From assembly GCA_014155875.1 (NCBI GenBank), contig JACEFZ010012588.1, positions 354,001 through 418,000 of the forward strand: a stretch of 64,000 nt of DNA, written 5' to 3'. Below, piece by piece: positions 54,798 through 64,000 of the stretch; positions within the stretch are counted from its first letter, which is position 1, and each line of letters opens with the position of its first letter. The notes under the pieces were generated by a model. That model was not told the origin of the DNA. It made no database searches and saw only the letters and a list, made by a program, of their open reading frames with translations. The translations under genes and the position numbers were made by a program. This DNA is from Cepaea nemoralis. Taxonomy: Eukaryota; Mollusca; Gastropoda; Stylommatophora; Helicidae.

Positions 54798-55198
54798 GGT
54801 GGGGGGGGGCTGAGTGATCTTGAGGTATTGTGTTCGCCTCGAGTGCCGGAGGTCTCGGGTTCAAGCCCCGGGGAGGACTGGAATTTTTTCACATGGACTT
54901 CTAGTAATAAAATTTCCTCTGGTCTCTGGGTAGTGAGATCGGGCGCCCGTGTGTATTGTTGCGCACGTAAAAAATCCCTTGGCAGTTGGAAATTGAAAAA
55001 GAGTAGCCTAACGACGCTGCCCGGGCAAAATTTGGTGTTAAAAATCTATCCAAAGTATTTAAGGATCCTCGCTGGTGCTACATAGTTCGTGCACTGCGCT
55101 GAGTTTCTCTGGACTTGAGTTAGGAGAAGAACGGAGCACTTATGGGTTACACCTGTGTGCCGTGATGTTGATCCATTGACTAAAACTAAAAACTAAAC
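54798..55198 (+). repeat. SINE family C, complete, with a LINE-derived tail
   Basis: Head: GCTGAGTGATCTTGAGG (box A), TCGGGTTCAAGCCCCGG (box B with a pairing T arm). Body: GGTAGTGAGATCGGGCGCCC, GCGCACGTAAAAAATCCCTT, GCTGCCCGGGCAAA. The last ~80 bp, GAGCACTTATGGGTTACACC and GTGCCGTGATGTTG, matches the 3' end of the I-like LINE (18640-18680, 27590-27630) and ends (ACTAAA)n. A SINE using a LINE's 3' end is the known way SINEs borrow LINE machinery. Confidence 0.72.
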
Positions 55199-55290
55199 TG
55201 TATCACATAGGTGCTCAACTTGATTTGTGTGCTTAACATGCGCTTTCATCATCAGTTCAGTTGAGGTTCTGAAAGGACATAACTGACACA

Positions 55291-58200
55291 CTAATGGATC
55301 ACAGATTTATTACATGGGCTTGCCTTTACGCCCTTGCCTATATCACAAGCTATTGATTTCTTCAAAGCATCCAAAAACAGCATCAGCAGATCATGGCGAT
55401 CAATCTGCTTGAAGTCTAAAACCTCAACAACTCTCTCAGGCTGCAGGTGGTTTGTGCAGTGATCAAACATAACTTCTTCCTTGTAATGTGAGAAATGGCA
55501 CGTCATACACTTAAATTTGTTTATGTCGCTGTGGTTAAAATAAACATGGCGGGAAGTTTCTAAAATTGAGGCATTTTTGAACGCACAGAAGGTGCATGCA
55601 AACTTGAGAGCTACAGCCTACTACCACAACATTAACTGGTACAACATCCCATGTGTATTGCTCCTTAACAATGCAAGTTACGCTGTTGGCCATTTTCGAA
55701 GAGAATATCTGATTCTTGGGGCTAACATCCATGGCATCTTGTGAGCTATTGCATACACTGTCACTGCCTGGTACAGTAGATGTGGGATCCAGTGCCAGGT
55801 TGTACCGTCCTGACCCATGTGAGGCAGTCACATGTTTGTAAAGATGGTTCAAATCTTCCTCTCCTGGCATCGCAGAACCAGCACTGTATTTCTTTGCTCT
55901 CACAATGCTTCACTTGGAGTTCAGAACTTGCCAGGGACAAGTTGCAGGTTTTTCTATTATTCTCTGTTTCCTTCATTGCATCTGTCATGCAACAGTTGAT
56001 CTCCCCTACATCCATGCCATTAAAGGGAGGTAATATTTGACTACTTGTTGCGTGACAGGATTCGATATGATTACGTAGAGCTGTAAAATACATGAACTGT
56101 TCCAGACACCACTCACATGTATGCATGAGCTGAGTCCACTGGGCAACTTCAGATTTCTTAGCTTGCACTGGTGAGATTCTGAGTAGAGAAGAATCAGTAT
56201 CCCTGGCACTTTTCTCATGACTTCTCTCCTTATCAGGCTGGCAGGTTTCCATGGTACCACTGTTGTGTTTTCCAAGGTCTTTATTATCAACGCTTGGAAG
56301 TATTTTTTGGCCATACTTTGCCTCATGTTGAGTATCACATATCGGGAACAATAATTCCCATTCTTCTGGTGTGAACCATTCTTTTGGTGTGAACTCTTCA
56401 TGTGCAATAATGTGATCACGCAAGGATTCTTTGTTTTTGAACATAGATTTGCAGTACAAGCAATGAAAAGTTTTTAGTTTATGGGCTTCCAAAGCTTGTT
56501 GGCTACTACATACAAATGGACACTCAAGACAGTGAAAGTTACGTTTTCTGGGATGTTTGATTCGTGCCACATCAACAGCATCCTCCATCTCCATTAAAGT
56601 CACTGGGGAGTTGTGACTTAATTCTTCATCAAAATGTCTCACAGAACAATGATATATAAGTTCTTGCAAAGTGTCAAAACAATCTCTACAATGGGAACAA
56701 TTTGACTGTAATTTTTCATGGTTATGGCGCCGTCTATGCTTCTTGAGATCACCTGACCAATTACTTGAGTAATTACACCGATCACACTTGAATGGTTTGT
56801 CACCGTCGCGCTTACATGGGTGGTATTTGAACTTGGTATGATTATGTGTTGTATAGGCACAATGGGAACATTTCCATATTGCGGGAGAGGAAATATGGCC
56901 TGAGCTGTTTCTGCGTGGCAGAGATGGGTTTGTCGAGATAATGGGAGAAGTCTTGGATGGGCTGGCACAGTCTCTGTAAGTGCTCGGAGAGGCTTCTTTC
57001 AAGCTGGCTAACTGCTGACCGTCTGTTTCAGCGCAATTTGACAGTGCTCTGTTTTGTTTGCCTTTGCCTTTCTTGTTGACAATGACATTTTGTGATCGAC
57101 TGCTCACTGAAGCATTCAGTTTCTTAGGTTTGCTTGTGTCATTAACATAACCAATGCCAACTCCAGTGCAACGTTTCTTATGTTTGGTAACATCACTTTT
57201 CCATTTGCTTCTGTAGTCACAACTAGGACACTTAAATTTCTTCTCCTGAAAATGGATCTTCATGTGCTGCTCCATATCAGAAAGTGAATGAAAGTGAAGG
57301 TCACACTGGGGACATTTACAAGGGTAATTATCTGGTGTGTATCCCCGAGGACTATCTGAGCCCCCTTCTTCCATGGTTCTCTTTCTGATGGTACTGTTTG
57401 TCTTGCAACTGTTGCTTGCACGGCTGCCATTGCCTGACATGCACTTTGAGTTCTAGCAGTCTGTCTTTCACGGGATCTATCATTCTTTTGTGCAGTCTGG
57501 TCCATGTGCTCTTTTTGTTCCATATGCATATCGGTGCTCAAATACATACTTGGTAGATTCTGATTCTTTTTTACTACAGGATCCAGACTGTTCTGTTGGC
57601 ATGAAACTATTGTCTTTCTTTGTATGTTTCTCTCCACAGACACAGTATCACTTTTATTGTAGGGACCACTATCATTAACATCAGTCAGACGAAGTTTTGC
57701 TTTCTTTGCTGAAGGTTTACCTTCTTCAGAGTCTTCATTACCAGCATCTGTTATGTCATTTCTTTGGTAGGGGTTTGGAAGACCTGCATGACTATTGTTG
57801 AAGTGTTTGACCAGATCCCACTTTAACTTGTATGTTTTACCACAAACCATGCAGACGAAGGGTCTCTCTTCAGTATGTGACATCGCATGTTTCTGGAAAT
57901 CTGCTGGGCTCTGGCTCTCAAAGTCACATTTCTTACATTGCAAGCTTCTCCCATGTGCTGACTCAAGGTCTCGATGACCTAGTTCAACAAGCTCATTATT
58001 GAGCAGGTGATACACTTGTTGCAGACCATGAGGAATCTTCCTAATAGCTTCCTTGCAATCTGACAACTTCTGAATATGATTTTTTATGAAATGGTTGTTC
58101 AGTTCACCCATGGACTGTGTCTGAAGCTTGCACTCCTCACATGTAACAACTCCCTTGTGCGTCTCTGAATTTGTATAACCTGCAGATACAGCTTCAGAAG

Positions 58201-59724
58201 TACCTGGGAAATCAGACGTTGTGCACCAGGGCAGTTCTTTTACTGGGTGACTTGTACTGGGCTCATTTTTCCACATGATTTCAAGTGGAACATTTTCATA
58301 AACATTGCCTCTAATAAAATTTGGTAGCTGTGCTTGGTCTGAAGAGAAGACCCTGTCCTGAGGATGTGTCCCTGAGATAGTAGAATTGCCTGAGTTACGA
58401 TTGCGATTACAGGAAAGATCCAAGACGCCTTCTTCTGGTGAATGGTAATCATTGCTGTGTACAGGGAACTGAAGAAATCCCATGGGCATAATAGGAAAAG
58501 CAGCCTGATCTGTAGCTAATGAATCAGCCCTATTGGCAAATAGAGGTACAAGTGGGGATGGTAAGTCCGGAGTCGTAGGCAAGCTTTCTACTTTTAGCAT
58601 ATCTGGTAGATAATGGCTGGGGGTCAGATTTGTAGAGGAAGGTAGCTGCACAGTAAGCAGCATCAGATTGTGTAGTTTGAATTTTTTTGAAGAAAGCAGA
58701 ATCATAAAGTTTGCGAGATCCCACAAGAGAATACTTTCCAGTTTTCAGTAGCTTGATCAGGCCAGGAGGATTGTCAGTTTTCAATAGTGGTTTCATATTG
58801 TGTTTCTCTCGCCAATGCTTATTTAGGCTCTTCTTCCATTTGTAAAAGTTGCTACACTCAGAACAGGCATATTTTGAACCTCCCTCATGAAACACTACCA
58901 AATATTTACATGGTTCTACCTCCTGACGATTTTTGGTTTTTTTTCTTCTTGTTTTTCTTCTTTTTTTTACACAGGCTCTCATCCAAGGCATGGATTTTGT
59001 TCGCTAGAGATACTGATACACCATCAGTTGGTGGAGCTTCGCCATCCTCATCTTCCACGTCAATACCTTCTTCCTTAACAAATGTTGAATTATCTTGAGA
59101 TGAGTTCTGGTGAGGCGGATCCAGGATGTGATTTTGTCCACTCTCTAGAAAGGGATTTTGTGTTAAATCATGAGATGAATGGTCTGAATCTCTTCCTTTG
59201 TTTAAACAATGTGCTGTTCTCTGGTGGTCAGCTAGTTTCTGTTGATAATTCGTTACAAAATCACATATGGTACATTCATAAATAGTTAGCAGGACATTGT
59301 GGTCATTGCTCATGTGGTCATTGTAAGATGTGTCACTGTTTCTGAGTAGTCCGCTTGAGGTGGGAGTCTTTCCAGTGTTGCCACCATTGAGTAATCCATC
59401 TTCACCATCTACATCAGCTTTAATGTGTTCGTCTACAGCATTACTTGGTGAATTTGGTAAGTTCTCATCAACATTTCTGCTGCTGCAACTGCTGCTGCTG
59501 TTGCCACTAGTGTTGCGACTGCGAGATGTTACTGGTGCCTCTTCTTCTCTCATGTCTATGGTCATCAAATGTTCATCAGAATCATTGGAAAGACTTTGAG
59601 GTGATAATGATGGTGGCTTGTAGATTTCTACTTGAAGTTGAAAGTTCAGATTTGGAACGCCTGCATTAGATTTGAGTTTCTTTGTCTCTGCCACAGAAAG
59701 TGGCCTGCCCTGGATAGTGGCCAT
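55291..59724 (-). CDS. Multi-C2H2 zinc-finger protein, apparently intronless, with frame breaks
   Basis: The only host-like gene. Start chosen at the ATG at 59724 (context ACAATGG; MATIQGRPL). Six consecutive frame segments, about 1,475 codons in all: 59724-58906, 58991-58530, 58726-57260, 57440-55761, 55903-55535 and about 55620-55291. C2H2 fingers in order include YECTICDF...HQRTAH, YACSECSN...HWREKH, VTCEECKL...HFIKNH, LQCKKCDF...HAMSH, FVCMVCGK...HFNNSH, CKCPQCDL...HMKIH, FKCPSCDY (C2HC), WKCSHCAY, FKCDRCNY...HRRRH, FHCLECPF, FHCLYCKS...HIIAH, HTCEWCLE...HIESCH, CWFCDA...HVTASH, FACTFCAF...HVYFNH and FKCMTCHF...HCTNH. Other features: an acidic VEDEDGE stretch, a Lys-rich run, and GVLDLS resembling a CtBP co-repressor motif. 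Likely a nuclear DNA-binding regulator (inference). Breaks lie near 58935-58975 (A-rich), 58681-58687 (T7), 57361-57365 (C5), 55856-55865 and 55590-55625. Fingers on both sides of each break keep their Cys/His spacing, so indel errors are as likely as a pseudogene. Family member not identified. Confidence 0.78.
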
Positions 59725-59749
59725 TGTTTGTGATGGTGATGAGCTGCAA

Positions 59750-60190
59750 TGTGTGCAGATGCTGCGCAACGTTGTCTAAATCAGTGTCTAAATTACACTG
59801 TCAATATTACTTAAAACATCTTCAAGAGAAACATGCTGTCAGCACAGTTAGCGAATGTCTACACAGGTACGTCACTGTTGTTTAGTTATGTTGACAATAT
59901 GAAGCTTATGTGAGTCAATGTGTGCTGAGATGCATTTTGCACAGTTGTCTAACACAATGTTTAAATTATAGCAACACTCATTATCGCAACTTTAGCTTCC
60001 TTGGGAGTTCACAGACTATCAACACAGTTGAATTTGTTTTCAAAGCAATGCGTAACGCGAAGCTTATATCAGCTTTAACATAAGCTGAGATGCTGTGCAG
60101 TTGTCTAAAACAGTATCTATATTACCGCAAAATAATCACCATTATCACTTAGGATTCCGGAGCTCTGCAACTATCAGTAATGTTGATGTT
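59750..60190. repeat. Degenerate ~165-bp tandem repeat upstream of the zinc-finger gene
   Basis: Three diverged units starting near 59753, 59922 and 60085 share GCTGAGATGC, TGCRCAGTTGTCTAAAACAG, TGTCTAAATTAC and CATTATC. The first unit overlaps the 5' end of the gene, so the repeat covers its probable promoter and 5' UTR. Confidence 0.6.
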
Positions 60191-60414
60191 TTCTCTGAAG
60201 CAGCACAGTTACACATCGAATGTCCCCTCAGACCTTATGGAGCAAACACGTACTCCTGGTTGCAGCAAGGAACTGGTGGAACTGACACATTTCGAGACAA
60301 GTGGGCACTCTATCCTGACCAGCTTTCACATCCAGCTACATCGCCAGGTTTGGTCAGAGAAAATCTGCCATCTATAGGTGCTGATCTGCATAAAATTAAA
60401 AATAAATAATCAAT

Positions 60415-61110
60415 CAATGGAAAGGAAAGGCCATCAATGAACATCAGAGTAAATGGAGAGATACTAGAACAAGTAACAAGTTTCACCTATCTTGGACAGT
60501 TAATAACATTTGATGACAGAAGTGAAGTAGCAATCAAAAGGAGAATAGGAATGGCCTAAAATGCTTTCAGCAGCATGAAATCAGTATTAACATCTCATTA
60601 AAATGAGTATTGTAACATCTCATTAAAAATGAGAATTGTCAAATGTATATTGTATATTCAACATTACTTAATATAATATTCAGTATGTATATTCAACATT
60701 ACTGTATGGTGTGGAAGCCTGAACATTAAACAAGCAACTAGAAAGTCACATAGAAGCCCTGGAGATGTGGATATACCGAAGAATATGTTGTATTTCATGG
60801 AATACAAACATAATCAAATACAGAGGTTCTAGAAAACACTGGGAATGAAATGAGAGCTGGTGAACGAAATAAACAAGAGGCAACTATTTTGGCCACGTTA
60901 AAAGACATGATACTCTTAGAAACACCATACTGGAGGGTAATGTTGAAGGCAAACGAGCAAGAGGTAGACAATGAAACAAGTGGGAGGATAACATCAAGAG
61001 ATGGACATTCATCAAACTGACAGAATGTACAGTCAGGGTGAAAGGCAGACTGGAGATCTATTGCAGCCAACCTTCATTGTGGAGACGGCACCTGATTGAT
61101 TGAAATCAAT
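60415..61110 (+). pseudogene. LINE RT/post-RT remnant
   Basis: Pieces in several frames: ILEQVTSFTYLGQLITFDDR, VAIKRRIGMA, a short internal duplication (about 60590-60690), EMWIYRRICCISWN-equivalent at 60765, and FWPR/GKRARG-equivalent at 60890-60960. It ends CACCTGATTGATTGAAATC. Same family as 31692-32070. Confidence 0.65.
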
Positions 61111-62130
61111 CGGACACACCAACAGACAGACACGACAATCACATGGTAGATGATTAGACAAACCAGACAATGCAGACAAGACAAGTAGTGAGACTGACAA
61201 GCACAGACATGATAAACGGACAATATACAGACACTGAATTTCTAGAATTGATCTGTTTAAATCATTCACTCATTCTTGTAGTCTTTCCTCTTCTAGCTTA
61301 GAATTTATAGACATCCTACCATCTTGTTTTGTAATTTTTATAGTTGTATGCATACTCGCGCGCGTGTGTGTGTGTGTGCGCACATACAGTCTTGATTTGC
61401 CACTCAAAGGAAAATAATCCTGACATATTGAGGAACAAAATACCCTCCCTTTGATCAAGTATTCGCGTAGTAAAACTGCGGCAGTTGTCAACCAACGAAG
61501 CGTGCAAAACTTGGGCACATGGAACGATTTTCAGTGACACGCTGTAGACATCGATACATAGGGAAAGCTAAATCCACACACAAAAATGTGTCCAGTGAAA
61601 CTAAAAGTAGTAGCACTTGTATGGACTACGTTTGAGTGCACAGCGAGCAACAACAAAAAAACAAACCTAACATGACAGTATCACTAATTCGGAGCTTAAG
61701 GGAAGAACTAGACATATTCCAGCAAATCTAAGGTTGGGAAAATACCGTGACGCTGGATAGGACACAACAAGGAAGCTTGAGAATAATATAATCAGAATCA
61801 GATGATAGCATGAAAGGTTATAGCGCTTGTGAAAATTAAGCGAATAGGACTCTACATAATAATTTCTGTTTGTGGTTTTGTGTGTGTAGTATGCGCGTAG
61901 TGTAGGGGGGGGGGGGGGGGGGGGGGGTATAAAGAAAAGAATAAGTTACACAAGGAATCGACGTTTCGATTGTAGTGATCTTCAACATGAACAACGTATC
62001 TTAAGACATATCTAAAGAAATTAGAACATAAACAATAAAAACGTAAACAGACAAAATGTATTGGTATCGAACAACTGCACACGTTCCGTATCAGGAAAGG
62101 GTGCACTGAAGTTCAGTTGCGAAAGGTGCC
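61111..62130. other. LINE scraps, G(23) tract and unassigned sequence
   Basis: 61680-61850 contains a weak RTE-like post-RT trace (GRTRHIPANLRLGK). 61905-61927 is 23 G in a row. 61360-61378 is a short GC/GT run. No gene. Confidence 0.4.
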
Positions 62131-62868
62131 AAATAGGAAAATGTGAAAAGTTCGATATGGATATATAGAGGGGAATCAGCAGAATAATGCACTGGCATCT
62201 ATAACATAACAGTATTGATTCTCGCCGGATGGACCCACCCGAAAGAGTTGATTAACTGACTCTCGACTGTAAGCCACATAAGCATCGGACAAACCCGCTT
62301 CTAACCATTGTAATTCTTCTGGTCACAATGGAGTCAACGATGTACTCCTGGTAAAAGCATTAAGGCCATGCTACTCTAACAGCTTAGGCATACAACCGAG
62401 AGCCAGTTAGTTAATCAACTCAATGGGATGCACCCATCCAGCGTGAATCAATACTGTTATAGATGCCGATGGGACGCAGAGGTGTTTACAAGGCACCAGG
62501 GCCGGGTTATATACTGGCCAAGACCTATTGACGCGTCCACGTCGAGCGTCCTGGGCAACAGGTCCCTTCGGGGTCCTGGCTGAAGTCAATAGGATCGCCG
62601 ATTCCTCCGAAGTCGGAGAGTGTCTGCCTGTACGGCGAGGAACCACCAGTCTGCACACCAATAAGCCAGACATGGGACAACGGATACTCACGCAAAACTC
62701 AGGTCCTGTATGACATAACACTGATGTTGGACAACAGGATGCCTTCATCCGACATACAGGACTTCGCGTTGGAGCTCAAGCCAACGAACACAAGCAAGCA
62801 TAGATGCCGATGTACAACACTGCTGACTCCCCTCTGAATTATATCCATAACAAGCTTATCATTTTACT
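62131..62868. mobile_element. Foldback/MITE-like element split by a retroposon
   Basis: 62131-62265 is an inverted, diverged copy of 62397-62471 joined to 62813-62868. Paired blocks: GGCATCTATAAC, CAGTATTGATTC, GAGTTGATTAACT, AGAGGGGAATCAGCAG and AAAATGTG/CATTTTA. The inverted arms match only when the retroposon at 62472-62799 and one target copy are ignored, which shows that it came later. Loop 62266-62396. Original size about 400 bp; no coding. Confidence 0.75.
62472..62799 (+). mobile_element. Retroposon family F, copy 2 (328 bp)
   Basis: Flanked by ATAGATGCCGATG at 62459-62471 and 62800-62812. Shares with 8346-8662: AAGGCACCAGGGCC, GTCCTGGGCAACAGGTCCCT, TCGGGGTCCTGGCT, CAATAAGCCAGACATGGGAC and the ACACAAGCAAGC tail. 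No protein domain seen. Confidence 0.8.
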
Positions 62869-63214
62869 AAAGACGATGTGGGGAGAACAAACGGTGTCAG
62901 CTTTCCCAAGTCTCCAATATTTTGTATGCAGCCAGAATCACGCTGGTTCTCCGGACGCCAGCTAAAAATATCTTTGTACCAGGCGGTTACAGTTCTGTCA
63001 GATTAGAGCACGAACTGGTGCATTCTTCAGGTGTCCATCTTAAGACGCCTCGTGCTATTGTTGACATACATTTCTGATCATGGGGTAGAAAGGAAGACAG
63101 GTCGTGCAGACAGGACAAATCAGGTAGTTGTTCGAACTAGTTCCCTGGTGCTCTGCCATGGTAGTACTAGGATTACCAGTGCGGATTTGTCTAAAGTTCT
63201 AATTTTTTAACTTT
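62869..63214. other. Unassigned
   Basis: No open frame or repeat recognised. Confidence 0.35.
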
Positions 63215-63420
63215 AACGTGGCCGAATGGATAAAAGCGCCTGCTCTTTAACTTACGATGCGCTTTCGGCAGGGTAAAAGAATCTGTCTCTGCACTGGTCT
63301 GTTGATACTAAAATATTGACTTCTCATTCAGAAATCAATGGCAAACTACTGTTGGTAAATTTACCTACGAAAAGCAACGTATGGTTGGGCTTAATCACAA
63401 CGTTCTAAGATGTGCAGCAT
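63215..63420 (+). repeat. SINE family B-like, tRNA-Ser/Leu-type head
   Basis: Head CGTGGCCGAATGGATAAAAG (box A); box B decayed. 3' part CAGAAATCAATGGCAAACTA and GTAAATTTACCTACGAAAAG, CAACGTTCTAAGATGTGCAG corresponds loosely to the family B centre. Confidence 0.5.
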
Positions 63421-63679
63421 TTTAAATAAATCGACACAGAAAGTAAAAGCACTTTTGAGGGAATAAAATGTTTAAAAAGGGCCCGTTTAAATGCGACGGT
63501 ACCCATGCTATGGAAGGCTGAGGCAGGAGCGCAGGTAACTGAACAAAGAAAGTCCCACCTGAAGGGGAATCTTCAAACACATGGCTACAGGACCGACAGA
63601 CAAGCGTACTTTCCACTGCTCCACTGCGGCTTACATGATAGTTTTAGAAAAGAAAAGAAACGGCTCTTCCAACGTAGGA

Positions 63680-63910
63680 ATTCATCATCATATAATCAAC
63701 ATATAAATATGTTGCAATTCATCATCATATAATCAACATATAAATATGTTGCAATTCATCATCATATAATCAACATATAAATATTTTGCAATTTATCATC
63801 ATATAATCAACATATAAATATTTTGCAATTCATCATCATATAATCAACATATAAATATGTTGCAATTCATCATCATATAATCAACATATAAATAAATATA
63901 TTACAATTCA
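63680..63910 (+). repeat. 37-bp tandem repeat, about 6 units
   Basis: Unit TGCAATTCATCATCATATAA plus TCAACATATAAATATGT. The rest to 64000 is unassigned. Confidence 0.93.
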
Positions 63911-64000
63911 TCATATAGCTGGTATTTTGCAAACCAGTCGCTCATTGAAAAGAAATACGACCCCTTGCCAGTTCTTCAGCCCCACCATGTATTTATTGTC

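Noticed and set aside
54805..54880. Functional tRNA gene
   Set aside because: Box A, box B and a T arm are present but there is no acceptor-stem pairing, and the SINE C body follows directly.
57260..59598. Plus-strand short frames opposite the zinc-finger gene
   Set aside because: Shadows of the minus-strand coding region, without domains.

Overview
The window reads as eukaryotic, animal nuclear DNA and almost entirely repeats. Evidence: metazoan-type mobile elements (Gmr1-like LTR retrotransposon, several LINE families with RNase H or zinc-knuckle ends, a Penelope-like element, hAT, Tc1/mariner, a Helitron), tRNA-derived SINEs, many microsatellites and long minisatellites, and one multi-C2H2 zinc-finger gene. 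There are no operons, Shine-Dalgarno-led genes, rRNA genes or intact tRNA genes. The repeat families resemble those of lophotrochozoans, and a mollusc (gastropod-like) is my best guess; that is inference, not proof.

Layout. 1-3686: 3' part of a Gmr1-like retrotransposon (integrase end, frameshift, RT and RNase H, long 3' non-coding part, 3' LTR). 4.0-6.2 kb: dispersed repeat D running into a 72-bp minisatellite of about 27 units. 7.7-10.3 kb: a 60-bp minisatellite interrupted by two retroposons, then a 23-bp array. 10.8-19.1 kb: LINE debris, a palindromic SINE pair, and 25-, 44-, 54- and 27-bp arrays; a LINE RNase H fragment and a SINE sit inside the 27-bp array. 21296-27768: one hAT transposon with an 8-bp target duplication, itself carrying a decayed LINE and a 2.1-kb solo-LTR-like insertion. 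28-32 kb: LINE fragments. 32802-34442: a non-autonomous Helitron with a pyrimidine-rich core. 39.4-41.4 kb: a 33-bp array of about 60 units. 42-49.6 kb: a full SINE, a Penelope-like element with inverted arms, two mariner-type MITEs, a RT pseudogene and a 0.9-kb duplication carrying a ~96-bp array. 50.4-53.4 kb: 51- and 49-bp arrays. 53.7-54.2 kb: Tc1-type transposase remnant. 55291-59724 (minus): the only convincing host gene. 60.4-64 kb: LINE debris, a foldback element split by a retroposon, a SINE and a 37-bp array.

The zinc-finger gene is a continuous 4.4-kb coding stretch with no visible introns. It encodes about 15 C2H2-type fingers, a coiled basic/acidic linker and a CtBP-type VLDLS motif, but is broken into six frames. 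Three of the five breaks lie in homopolymers or A-rich tracts, so sequencing/assembly indels or recent decay must be separated.

Nothing else forms a working pathway. The value of the window is in nested insertions whose target duplications can be read directly, which give a relative order of events, and in minisatellites that grew out of dispersed repeats and then received insertions. All family names are from motif recognition by eye; copy numbers and boundaries are approximate unless a target duplication fixes them.
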